10,262 bases of DNA. It comes from Bacteroidota bacterium. GTDB taxonomy: Bacteria > Bacteroidota > Bacteroidia > Bacteroidales > JADFUO01. Made by a program: the position numbers and the translations under genes. The stretch's first letter is position 1. Each line of letters starts with the position of its first letter. A model generated the notes under the pieces. It worked only from the letters and a program-made list of their open reading frames with translations, ran no database searches and was not told the DNA's origin. This document shows positions 1 to 6,839 of the stretch, in pieces. The stretch lies in assembly GCA_030614305.1 (NCBI GenBank), contig JAUWKH010000038.1:1-10262 (forward strand), given 5' to 3'.

Positions 1-54
1 CTTCTCACCGGAAATGAACTTAAATTACCTTATGAAGTTGTTAAATTTGATTAA
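1..54 (+). CDS. C-terminal end of probable [NiFe]-hydrogenase small subunit (partial)
   Basis: An open frame enters from the left edge and ends at a TAA at 52-54, giving LLTGNELKLPYEVVKFD. Thirteen bases then separate it from the ATG of the hydrogenase large subunit, so the two are almost certainly in one operon. In group 3 [NiFe]-hydrogenase operons the gene directly upstream of the large subunit normally encodes the small, Fe-S-cluster-bearing subunit (HoxY type). A short tail of the 'LLTGK..LPYE' kind is compatible with that protein's end. The visible piece has no cluster-binding cysteines, so the identity rests mainly on position. The reading frame and stop are seen; the product name is inference. 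Confidence 0.6.
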   Translation, partial: LLTGNELKLPYEVVKFD

Positions 55-67
55 AATCATATAAAAA

Positions 68-1519
68 ATGACAAAAAAAATAACTATAGAACCTGTAACC
101 AGAGTTGAAGGACACGGAAAGGTCACTATTCATCTGGACGATAATGGAAATGTAGTACAAAGCAGATTACATATTGTTGAATTCAGAGGCTTTGAACGCT
201 TTGTTCAGGGCAGACCATATTGGGAAGCTCCGGTTCTTGTTCAACGACTTTGCGGGATTTGTCCTGTTAGCCATCATCTTGCTGCTGCTAAAGCAATGGA
301 TGTGATTGTTGGAGCAGGTGCAGGTGACGGATTAACACCAACAGGAGAAAAAATGCGAAGGCTTATGCATTACGGACAAATATTCCAGTCGCATGCCTTG
401 CATTTTTTCCATCTTGCATCTCCTGATTTACTTTTTGGAATTGATGCTGATCCTGCAATTCGTAATATAATCGGTGTTGCGATGAAATTTAAGGACCTTG
501 CTGTTCAGGGTGTGATGATGCGTAAATTCGGGCAGGAAATAATTGAAGTTACTGCCGGTAAAAAAATTCACGGAACAGGTGCAATTCCGGGAGGAATAAA
601 TAAGAACCTCAGTATCGAAGAACGTGATAGATTTCTATATGGACCGGACCCGATGAATGCTGATAAAATGATTTCATGGTCACTGGATGCAGTTAACTTT
701 TTTAAAGATTATCATAAAAAACACAGAGAACTTATTGACACATTTGCTGCTTTTCCATCAAGTCATTTAAGTCTTGTAAGAAAAGACGGTGCAATGGATC
801 TTTATGATGGTGTTATCAGGGCAGTTGATGCAGAAGGTAAGAAAATTTTACATGATGTTGACCCACAGGATTATCTGAAATATATTGCAGAAGAGGTCAG
901 GAACTGGAGCTATATGAAATTTCCATATTTAATTGAATATGGTAAAAAAGACGGATGGTATCGTGTAGGTCCTCTTGCACGTTTAAATACTGCCGATTTT
1001 ATTCCATCACCATTGGCTCAAAAAGAATTTGAAGAATTCAAAGCATACACAAACGGTAAACCAAACAATATGTCAATGCACATGCATTGGGCAAGATTGA
1101 TTGAAACGCTCCATGCTGCAGAAATGATGAAAGAATTATTGAACGACACTGACCTCCAGAAAGATGATCTGGTTATTAAAGGAACAAAAGTTAATGAAGG
1201 CGTGGGAATGCTTGAAGCCCCACGAGGAACTTTGTTTCACCATTACAGGGTTAATGAAAACGACCAGATAACAATGGCAAACCTTATTGTTTCAACAACA
1301 AATAATAATGAGCCTATGAACGTTGCCGTTAAATGTGTGGCAGACAGCATGATTGCCGGTCAAAAAGAAATTACCGAAGGAATGCTGAATGCTGTTGAGG
1401 TTGCTATCAGAGCTTATGATCCGTGTCTTAGTTGTGCAACACATGCATTAGGTAAAATGCCTCTGGAAGTTTCATTATACGATTCAAAAAATATTCTTAT
1501 TGATAAAAAAAGAACATAA
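68..1519 (+). CDS. hoxH: [NiFe]-hydrogenase large subunit, group 3d-like (HoxH)
   Basis: Catalytic subunit of a cytoplasmic bidirectional [NiFe]-hydrogenase, which interconverts H2 with protons and electrons; in group 3d the electrons go to or from NAD(P) through partner diaphorase subunits. The 483-residue length fits HoxH. The N-terminal block EPVTRVEGH (residues 8-16) is followed by the first nickel-binding motif RLCGICPVSH (60-69; Cys62, Cys65). The second motif, DPCLSCATH (451-459; Cys453, Cys456), lies near the C-terminus. A 24-residue tail follows His459, the usual site of maturation cleavage, so the protein is made as a precursor. The block from VEFRGFERF to GRPYWE also resembles cyanobacterial and bacterial HoxH. 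The ATG at 68 places the EPVTR motif at the usual distance from the N-terminus; I see no strong Shine-Dalgarno site. The maturation protease gene follows 7 bases later. Group 3d rather than 3b or 3c is judged by eye. Confidence 0.95.
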   Translation: MTKKITIEPVTRVEGHGKVTIHLDDNGNVVQSRLHIVEFRGFERFVQGRPYWEAPVLVQRLCGICPVSHHLAAAKAMDVIVGAGAGDGLTPTGEKMRRLMHYGQIFQSHALHFFHLASPDLLFGIDADPAIRNIIGVAMKFKDLAVQGVMMRKFGQEIIEVTAGKKIHGTGAIPGGINKNLSIEERDRFLYGPDPMNADKMISWSLDAVNFFKDYHKKHRELIDTFAAFPSSHLSLVRKDGAMDLYDGVIRAVDAEGKKILHDVDPQDYLKYIAEEVRNWSYMKFPYLIEYGKKDGWYRVGPLARLNTADFIPSPLAQKEFEEFKAYTNGKPNNMSMHMHWARLIETLHAAEMMKELLNDTDLQKDDLVIKGTKVNEGVGMLEAPRGTLFHHYRVNENDQITMANLIVSTTNNNEPMNVAVKCVADSMIAGQKEITEGMLNAVEVAIRAYDPCLSCATHALGKMPLEVSLYDSKNILIDKKRT

Positions 1520-1526
1520 AAGTATA

Positions 1527-2000
1527 ATGAAAGTATTACTTTACGGATACGGTAATCCTGGAAGACAAGATGATGGTTTGGGAAATGAGTTTATAAACCG
1601 TATGCAGGAGTGGGTTAATAAAGAAGGTTTGGAAGGTTTTGAATTTGATAGTAATTACCAACTCAATATTGAAGATGCACATGTTATCTCCGATAAGGAG
1701 TTGGTAATTTTTGTTGATGCCTCAATAGAAGATATTCCTGATTTCTGTATTTCAAAAGTTACCGAATCTTCAAAAATGTCTTTCACAACACACTCAGCCT
1801 CTCCCGGCTATGTTTTAGACTTGTGTAAAAAACTCTATGATAAGTCACCTGTTACATTATTACTTCATATAAAAGGATATGAATGGAATTTTAAAGAGGA
1901 ACTGACAAAAAAAGCTGAAGAGAATCTTGAAAAAGCCATAGATTATTTTAAAGAAAAATTGAAAAATCCCAAAGTTTTGATCCAAACTAATAGTGAATAA
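1527..2000 (+). CDS. hoxW: [NiFe]-hydrogenase maturation endopeptidase (HoxW-like)
   Basis: Protease of the HyaD/HybD/HoxW family that removes the C-terminal tail of the large subunit after nickel insertion, which closes the active site. From the ATG at 1527 it is 157 residues, the usual family size. The glycine-rich start GYGNPGRQDDGLG (7-19) is the family signature. The three nickel-sensing positions known in HybD (Glu16, Asp62, His93) appear to correspond to Asp16, Asp64 (in FVDAS) and His89 (in THSASP). The frame is open to a TTG at 1500, which would overlap hoxH. I prefer the ATG because it puts the signature at the N-terminus as in the family. The start lies 7 bases after the hoxH stop, so the pair is co-transcribed and this is very likely the dedicated HoxH protease. 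No clear ribosome-binding site is visible. Confidence 0.9.
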   Translation: MKVLLYGYGNPGRQDDGLGNEFINRMQEWVNKEGLEGFEFDSNYQLNIEDAHVISDKELVIFVDASIEDIPDFCISKVTESSKMSFTTHSASPGYVLDLCKKLYDKSPVTLLLHIKGYEWNFKEELTKKAEENLEKAIDYFKEKLKNPKVLIQTNSE

Positions 2001-2004
2001 AAGG

Positions 2005-2050
2005 CAAAATAATATTTTGATGTGCTGATAAAACATATTTGGTTTTCATT
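2005..2050. terminator. Possible weak terminator region between convergent genes
   Basis: The hydrogenase operon and the leftward gene run meet tail to tail over 50 bases. The gap holds an AT-rich inverted repeat CAAAAT-AAT-ATTTTG (2005-2019). It also holds a short AAAAC/GTTTT stem (2030-2034 and 2042-2046) followed by a T-rich run on the + strand. Both stems are weak, so the call rests mostly on convergent orientation. Confidence 0.3.
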
Positions 2051-2842
2051 TTATTTTTTCATTAGGATATTAACCACTGTTTCAATTATTTCGTGAGCAT
2101 TGGGGCTTTTTATTATAACTTCATCTGCACCGGCTTCCAAAGCTCTTTTCCTGGTTTCTTCTTCTTCATCGCCGGTAAATAAAATTAATTTTATGTTTTT
2201 GTATTCTTCTTCTTTACGTATTTGTGAACATAACTCAATTCCTGACAATATAGGAAGCATAAAATCAATAACAGCAGCAACCGGTTTTTCCTGTCTGATT
2301 AAATCAAGGCCTTCTTTACCGTTAACGGCAGTTACAGGTAAAAAGCCGTTTTTATAAAAAAGTCTGGCATATAAATGTAAAATAATAGGATTATCATCAA
2401 CAATAACGAGCTTTTTTAATTTCTTTGTTTTTTCTCCTAATTTATTTTCTTCAATAATTTTATCATCTACAACAAGTAACATATCGTCAACCTTTAATTT
2501 AATCTCAGGGTCAGGAAAGATAAAGTCGCGACCGATACGACGTAGTCCGAAAACTTCCCTGTTCATTTCATTTGATACTTCGGCTATTGTTTTTTCGAGC
2601 ATTCCCGAACCACTTTTAATAGTTATCCATTGTGGTGTAATTTCAGATGTTGCCGTAGGTTCGGTTAGGCCATAAGATATCCCTGTTCCACCAAGTACTG
2701 TATCAGCTATTTGTTTACCTGTTGACACATAAGGAGTAATAACTTTATCAGCTCCTGCACGAATAATTTTACTTTCTGATGAAATATCTTCGGCTCTTGA
2801 AATAATTTTCAGTGTGGGATTTAATTCACGGGCAGTAAGCAC
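2051..2842 (-). pseudogene. 5'-truncated RCK (TrkA) potassium-channel regulator fused to response-regulator receiver domain
   Basis: The 263-residue frame opens with LTARELNP..KIISRAED and AGADKVITPY (residues 2-37), which is the second half of a TrkA-N/RCK nucleotide-binding fold. A TrkA-C domain follows (about 68-127), then a linker and a full CheY-like receiver (about 144-263). The receiver has acidic pair Asp149/Asp150, phospho-acceptor Asp193, Thr223 and Lys245, all in expected places. Missing are the GxGxxG half of the RCK fold and any pore helices. The only start is a GTG at 2842, inside a conserved strand. Upstream in frame the codons still read NNLFLV, extending the RCK match, before a TAA at 2879-2881. 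I therefore read it as the 3' part of a longer channel- or RCK-receiver gene that lost its 5' end. Alternatively, it could be translated from the GTG as a TrkA-C/receiver protein. It lies last in the leftward run, 86 bases after the cyclase. Confidence 0.7.
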
Positions 2843-2928
2843 AAGAAATAAATTATTTATATATTTTACTATAATTTGTTAAATAATCAGTTCTTTTAAA
2901 TACGATAGAAATCAGTTATTCACTTATT

Positions 2929-3576
2929 TCAAACATCAATCATCCTGAACTCAGTTGGTTCGGGAACTCCTTTAAAATCTTCAATATACTTTTGTGAAAT
3001 TTTATCAAAACAAGTATTTTTTCGTTCTCCATATAAATTAAAATAATCAGCTTTTACTTTATTGTAAAATTTTTCACTCATTACTATCCTGTTAGCTTTT
3101 GCCTTTGACATTAAGCGGGCTGTTAAATCAATATCCTGTCCGTAATAATCATTAGCTCCTTTAAAAAATGTAATATTATAAACTTCAGTGCAATAATGAA
3201 TCGAAACCTTACAGTTAAGAAATACATTTTCAATTGGGTAATTTTTAATATTATCAATGGTAGCATAAATCTCTTCCAGCAAAGCGAAATAATCGTTATA
3301 TGTTGATTTTGCCTTTAAATCTTCATCAGGAATATAAAGCATTATTTCATCTCCTATCCCTTTAACAACATTATCAGGGAAGTCATTTAAAAAAGAAATA
3401 AAGTTAAAAGTGTTGTTTAGTTTTTTACCCCAGTCTGCTAAACTTGTGTTATATTTTATATCTGTTGAATTGATAATATCTATAAAAAAACATGTACCGG
3501 GGTATTTTGACAGTGAGCTAAGAACTTTTCCTATTTCTTTAGAGTTGGGATTTTTGAAATTTATGAATGTTACCAT
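2929..3576 (-). CDS. Class III adenylate/guanylate cyclase-like protein
   Basis: A 215-residue soluble protein that is essentially one class III cyclase catalytic domain, predicted to make a cyclic nucleotide from an NTP. The first metal-binding aspartate is Asp33 in FFIDIINST, and the second is Asp76 in the block VKGIGDEIM (71-79), which also supplies the likely base-contacting Lys72. The last active-site block, DYYGQDIDLTARL (143-155), contains Asp143 at the adenine-recognition position and transition-state Arg154. The usual Asn of the Asn-x3-Arg pair is Asp150 here, a deviation that may lower or alter activity. No membrane segment or sensor domain is attached, so it would work as a homodimer or be recruited by another protein. 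It begins 53 bases after the ABC ATPase on the same strand, with no Shine-Dalgarno site. Nucleotide specificity cannot be settled from sequence. Confidence 0.8.
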   Translation of the reverse strand: MVTFINFKNPNSKEIGKVLSSLSKYPGTCFFIDIINSTDIKYNTSLADWGKKLNNTFNFISFLNDFPDNVVKGIGDEIMLYIPDEDLKAKSTYNDYFALLEEIYATIDNIKNYPIENVFLNCKVSIHYCTEVYNITFFKGANDYYGQDIDLTARLMSKAKANRIVMSEKFYNKVKADYFNLYGERKNTCFDKISQKYIEDFKGVPEPTEFRMIDV

Positions 3577-3629
3577 AATTTATTTATTTAGTTTTGAAAA
3601 TCAATATTTCAGTATTCTTCCATTTGATT

Positions 3630-4442
3630 TTATATATAATTTTTCTCAAGCATTTCAGCGGTTGAAAGATTAATTTGTTCTTTTCGCCTGATTTCGTCAA
3701 ACAAAGACAAAAGATCATTTACTTTTAATCTTTTTTTATCATCACCTTCGAAATCATAAACAATTTTACCGTTATGCATCATTAAAATCCTGTTGCCCAT
3801 ATTAACAGCTTGTTGCATCGAATGTGTGACCATAAGTGTTGTAATATTGTCTTTTTCAACAACTTTTTCGGTTAGCTGAATAACTTTATTTGCTGTTTTG
3901 GGGTCTAATGCAGCAGTATGTTCATCAAGCAATAACAGCTTGGGTTTTTGCCATGATGCCATTAACAAAGTAAGTGCCTGACGTTGTCCACCTGATAATT
4001 TTCCCATAGGATTTTCAAGCCGGTCTTCCAATCTCATATTTAACGGTTTAACCCTTTTTTGAAATTCCTTTAAAACACTTTTGGGAATTGCCCATCCAAG
4101 TCCCCTACTCTGCCCTCTTTTTGATGCTAATGTTAGGTTTTCAGCTATAGTCATGTCAGGAGCGGTTCCTGTGAATGGATTTTGAAAAACCCTTCCGAGA
4201 TGTTTAGCTCTTTTGTATTCCGGAAATTTTGTAATATCCATCCTATCCAAAATAATTTTTCCTAAGTCAGGAATGAATGTTCCGGCTACTGCATTTAATA
4301 AAGAGGATTTGCCTGAACCGTTTGTTCCGACTATAGCAACAAAACTCCCTTCTTCTACTTCGCAACTTACACCCTGTAATGCTTTTACCTGATTTGCTGT
4401 GCCAGGGTTAAAAGTTTTGTAAATATTTATGATTTTTAACAT
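3630..4442 (-). CDS. ABC transporter ATP-binding protein (TrpZ-like)
   Basis: The 270-residue ATPase subunit of an ABC importer of the TrpXYZ type (PF04392 binding protein with a BPD_transp_2 permease). All nucleotide-binding motifs are intact: Walker A GTNGSGKS (39-46), Q-loop Gln87, signature LSGGQ (149-153), Walker B LLLLDE (169-174), D-loop to Asp180, and the switch His207 in MVTHS. It should bind the cytoplasmic face of the permease and power uptake. The ATG overlaps the permease stop by 7 bases, and the purine-rich stretch AAGAGGAAAGGG lies just upstream, so translational coupling is likely. Characterised relatives in streptococci move tryptophan, but the family is broad and the substrate here is unknown. 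Confidence 0.92.
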   Translation of the reverse strand: MLKIINIYKTFNPGTANQVKALQGVSCEVEEGSFVAIVGTNGSGKSSLLNAVAGTFIPDLGKIILDRMDITKFPEYKRAKHLGRVFQNPFTGTAPDMTIAENLTLASKRGQSRGLGWAIPKSVLKEFQKRVKPLNMRLEDRLENPMGKLSGGQRQALTLLMASWQKPKLLLLDEHTAALDPKTANKVIQLTEKVVEKDNITTLMVTHSMQQAVNMGNRILMMHNGKIVYDFEGDDKKRLKVNDLLSLFDEIRRKEQINLSTAEMLEKNYI

Positions 4443-5362
4443 ATCCCTTTCCTCTTAAACTTATTTAACATACCTGGCATTATCAGTGCAATAAATACAA
4501 ATAATGCAGTGATAATTTTCAGATCGTTAGGATTCATTCCCCAGCGAAGAGCAATAGCTACAAGCAATCTGAAAAGTATTGATCCCATAATAGCTCCGGT
4601 TATAAGTAATCCTAAACTTTTTTTACTTAATAATGCCTCACCAATAATTACACTTGCCAAACCCCATACAACCATACCTATACCCATCTGTACATCTGCA
4701 AATCCTTGGTATTGGGCTAAAAAAGCACCTGACAATGCAATTAAACCATTTGATATTGCCAGTCCCAGTATTATCATTAAATTTGTGTTAACTCCCAGTG
4801 CTTTGATCATTTGTTGATTATCGCCGGTAGCTCTCATTGCTGTCCCGAGGTTGGTTTTAAAAAACAGGTATATAATTATGCTTATTAAAATTATTGTAAT
4901 CAAAATAAATAATAATACGTAAATGTCTTTTTCGGATGCAGTCCAGCCCAAAATATTTATTGATTCAATATTGGGAGTGATAAAATCGGCAAATTGTTCA
5001 AAATAAGTTATCAGGGTAATATCGGATAGCAGAGGTACATTACTTCTGCCCATAACATGAAGATTAACTGAATATAATGCGGTCATGACAAGTATTCCTG
5101 CAAGTAAGCCGTTTATTTTAAATTTAGTATGTAGCAATCCTGTAATTCCACCGGCTACAAATCCTCCTGCAAATGCAAGTATAGTTGCTATTAAAGGATG
5201 AACGCCATACACAATCAATGAAGCTGCAATAGCTGCTCCGAGTGTAATTGAACCTTCGGTAGTAAGGTCAGGAAATTTGAATATCCTGAAACTTATATAT
5301 GATCCTACTGCCAGTAATGAAAGTATTAATCCGATGGTTATTGAGCCAATTAATAATGTCAT
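4436..5362 (-). CDS. ABC transporter permease, branched-chain amino acid type family (TrpY-like)
   Basis: A 308-residue, very hydrophobic inner-membrane protein with about eight to ten predicted transmembrane segments spread through its length. The N-terminal segment (about 5-30) is followed by FPDLTTEGSITLGAA (about 30-44). That stretch closely matches the conserved 'PDLTVEGSF.LGAA' motif of permeases partnered with PF04392-type binding proteins. The region RATGDNQQMIKALGVNT is the cytoplasmic coupling loop that contacts the ATPase. As the only permease gene in the locus, it probably forms a homodimer. The ATG at 5362 is preceded by GAGGG at a suitable distance. Its stop overlaps the ATPase start. 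A 221-bp spacer separates it from the STAS gene upstream, so it could have its own promoter, although I found no convincing one. Confidence 0.9.
   Translation of the reverse strand: MTLLIGSITIGLILSLLAVGSYISFRIFKFPDLTTEGSITLGAAIAASLIVYGVHPLIATILAFAGGFVAGGITGLLHTKFKINGLLAGILVMTALYSVNLHVMGRSNVPLLSDITLITYFEQFADFITPNIESINILGWTASEKDIYVLLFILITIILISIIIYLFFKTNLGTAMRATGDNQQMIKALGVNTNLMIILGLAISNGLIALSGAFLAQYQGFADVQMGIGMVVWGLASVIIGEALLSKKSLGLLITGAIMGSILFRLLVAIALRWGMNPNDLKIITALFVFIALIMPGMLNKFKRKGIC
4445..4454 (-). promoter_or_regulatory. Ribosome-binding site for the ABC ATPase
   Basis: On the - strand, GAGGAAAGGG precedes the ATG at 4442. Its AGGA lies about 7 bases from the start codon. It sits inside the permease coding end and supports the overlapping start. 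Clear Shine-Dalgarno sequences are rare elsewhere in this window. Confidence 0.6.
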
Positions 5363-5367
5363 TATAT

Positions 5368-5373
5368 CCCTCT
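5368..5373 (-). promoter_or_regulatory. Ribosome-binding site for the ABC permease
   Basis: AGAGGG on the - strand ends 5 bases before the ATG at 5362. It confirms that start and resembles the site in front of the ATPase, suggesting that the transporter pair is translated more strongly than its neighbours. Confidence 0.6.
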
Positions 5374-5502
5374 TTTATTATTTTACTTATATTATTCGAT
5401 TTAAACGAGTTTTATTAGTATCAGGATGATTGTTAAAAGTTATAAGTTATTAAAAAATCATATAACAATTAAGCTTTCATAAATAGTTTTCAGTAACTTC
5501 AT

Positions 5503-5560
5503 AAATCAAAAACCGTTAATTCTACCTGTCGGTAGACAGGCGATATTCTGAAATCAAAAA
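5503..5560. repeat. 10-bp direct repeats flanking the palindrome
   Basis: AAATCAAAAA occurs at 5503-5512 and again at 5551-5560, bracketing a 38-bp segment that contains the palindrome. This could be a target-site duplication left by insertion of a miniature element. In sequence this AT-rich, chance is also plausible. Confidence 0.4.
5522..5540. repeat. REP-like short palindrome
   Basis: CCTGTC-GGTA-GACAGG (5525-5540) is a perfect 6-bp stem with a 4-base loop. An alternative hairpin, CTACC-TGTC-GGTAG (5522-5535), overlaps it, so the RNA could adopt two mutually exclusive folds. It is markedly GC-richer than its surroundings. Short palindromes of this kind recur in many Bacteroidetes genomes and resemble REP elements mobilised by TnpA-REP (RAYT) transposases. 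No U-tract follows on either strand, so it does not look like an intrinsic terminator. Confidence 0.55.
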
Positions 5561-5583
5561 AACACATACTTTATGGACGAATA

Positions 5584-6834
5584 CTAATTATCTTTTATCA
5601 ATTCACTGACCTTTCCTATCCAGCATGTACCATTGATAAATTCACTTTCGCCCACTCCTATTATTTCCCGGTTGTCATTAATTAAATGAATGATATTTTG
5701 AATTTTATCCACTTCAAATAGGGATCTTATAGTTTTTGATAAATCAATATTTTCTTTTTTAACAGGATGATAATAAAAAATTGCAGAATGAAAATGTCCG
5801 TAAATCTCTTTTCCGGTTGATAACTGCCTTGTAAATGCTTTCAGATTTTTATCAATTTTATTAGAAGCTATTCCTATTGTTATTGATAACATTTTATTAA
5901 ACTCGGGTTCGGTAGTATAATTGATTTTATTCCTGATATCCGGAAATTGAAAGGGCGAACTGCCTTTACTGTTATCCATTGGTGATCTATTAATTGATGC
6001 ACCTACAATCCCCGATATCTCAGCTATCATAACCATTAGAAAAGTTTCGTATTCTGTAATTAGATTTATTGCATCAATAATTTCACTAAAAGCTACACTT
6101 TGATTTTTGTCAATAGTGTTAAATCGTATAAGATCATTAAATTTCCCGTCAAATATTAGTCCGTAAAGCAATTTTATTTCAGGTAAAAGTTTTCCTGTTT
6201 TAATAATATAATCAGGTTTGTTTGTGCCATCAGTTGGCATATATGCGACTGCATTATTTAATCCGATAAATTCACCGAACCTGTTTTTACAATCTTCAAA
6301 ACCTGTACCAATAGCTCCAAGACCTATCCCGAATTTATTTTCAAAAAATACCTCATTTTGAATATCCTGTTCTGAAAACCCTGAATCTTTTAACAGCTCA
6401 GGATTTCCTAATATTTTACACTTTACTGAAGTTTCTTTATTTAATTCCGAACATGTATATTTAGTTTTATTTATTTCAAATTCCTTTTCCTGTTCTTTTT
6501 TATCAACAAAATCAATTTTTGCAGGTTTTGTAAACATTTCGGTTAATCCAACCATTTCCAAAACCGATTTAACATTTTCTGATAATTCTGTAATTGTAAA
6601 AGTACCTTGAATACTTTTTAACTGCTTGTAGAACTTAACTAATATTCTTACACCTGCGGAGCTGATATAATTTACATGTTTTAAGTTAAGTGAGATATAA
6701 TAATGACCGGCACGTATTTCTTCATCAATAAAATCGCTTAAGTAGTTTGCCCAGTATGCATCAATTCTGCCACTTAAATGTAATTCAAGGATATTATCCC
6801 TGATTTTTTTTCTTATATCAAGTTTATCAATCAT
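5584..6834 (-). CDS. STAS-domain protein with unrecognised C-terminal region
   Basis: A 416-residue soluble protein. Residues about 1-105 form a STAS (anti-anti-sigma factor) domain, including LELHLSGRIDAYWAN (16-30) and YISSAGVRIL (56-65). By alignment with SpoIIAA-type proteins, Ser59 is the probable phospho-acceptor, so partner switching with a serine kinase or phosphatase is possible. After a charged linker (about 106-120), the remaining roughly 290 residues match nothing I can name. They include glycine-rich GIGLGAIGTG (about 169-178), a YMPTDGTNKPDY segment and a hydrophobic stretch FLMVMIAEISGIVGASINRS, which could form a degenerate phosphatase-like or other alpha/beta fold. No membrane segment is obvious. 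The start lies 5 bases after the stop of the binding-protein gene, so both are co-transcribed. It may relay binding-protein or transporter status to a regulator, but that is inference. No kinase or anti-sigma partner is visible in the window. Confidence 0.75.
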   Translation of the reverse strand: MIDKLDIRKKIRDNILELHLSGRIDAYWANYLSDFIDEEIRAGHYYISLNLKHVNYISSAGVRILVKFYKQLKSIQGTFTITELSENVKSVLEMVGLTEMFTKPAKIDFVDKKEQEKEFEINKTKYTCSELNKETSVKCKILGNPELLKDSGFSEQDIQNEVFFENKFGIGLGAIGTGFEDCKNRFGEFIGLNNAVAYMPTDGTNKPDYIIKTGKLLPEIKLLYGLIFDGKFNDLIRFNTIDKNQSVAFSEIIDAINLITEYETFLMVMIAEISGIVGASINRSPMDNSKGSSPFQFPDIRNKINYTTEPEFNKMLSITIGIASNKIDKNLKAFTRQLSTGKEIYGHFHSAIFYYHPVKKENIDLSKTIRSLFEVDKIQNIIHLINDNREIIGVGESEFINGTCWIGKVSELIKDN

Positions 6835-6839
6835 TTATT

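Larger units (their letters stand above)
5363..5583. other. 221-bp spacer between the STAS gene and the ABC permease
   Basis: This is the longest non-coding gap in the window and interrupts an otherwise compact run of genes on the - strand. It holds the palindrome at 5525-5540, the flanking direct repeats and the permease ribosome-binding site. I see no convincing small gene, no exact TAnnTTTG promoter element on the - strand and no strong terminator. It may hold an unrecognised promoter or a post-transcriptional control point. Confidence 0.5.

Noticed and set aside
1500..1526. TTG start at 1500 for the hydrogenase protease
   Set aside because: It would add nine residues ahead of the family's usual N-terminus and overlap hoxH. 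The ATG at 1527 fits the conserved start of the fold.
2929..3576. Pycsar-type antiphage cyclase
   Set aside because: A small stand-alone cyclase could suggest this, but there is no TIR or membrane effector with a cyclic-nucleotide-binding domain beside it, and the adenine-position aspartate (Asp143) is kept. The neighbours are transporter and signalling genes.
5522..5540. Intrinsic terminator after the STAS gene
   Set aside because: The hairpin is strong for this AT-rich region but has no T-run directly after it on either strand, and it lies well past the STAS stop codon.
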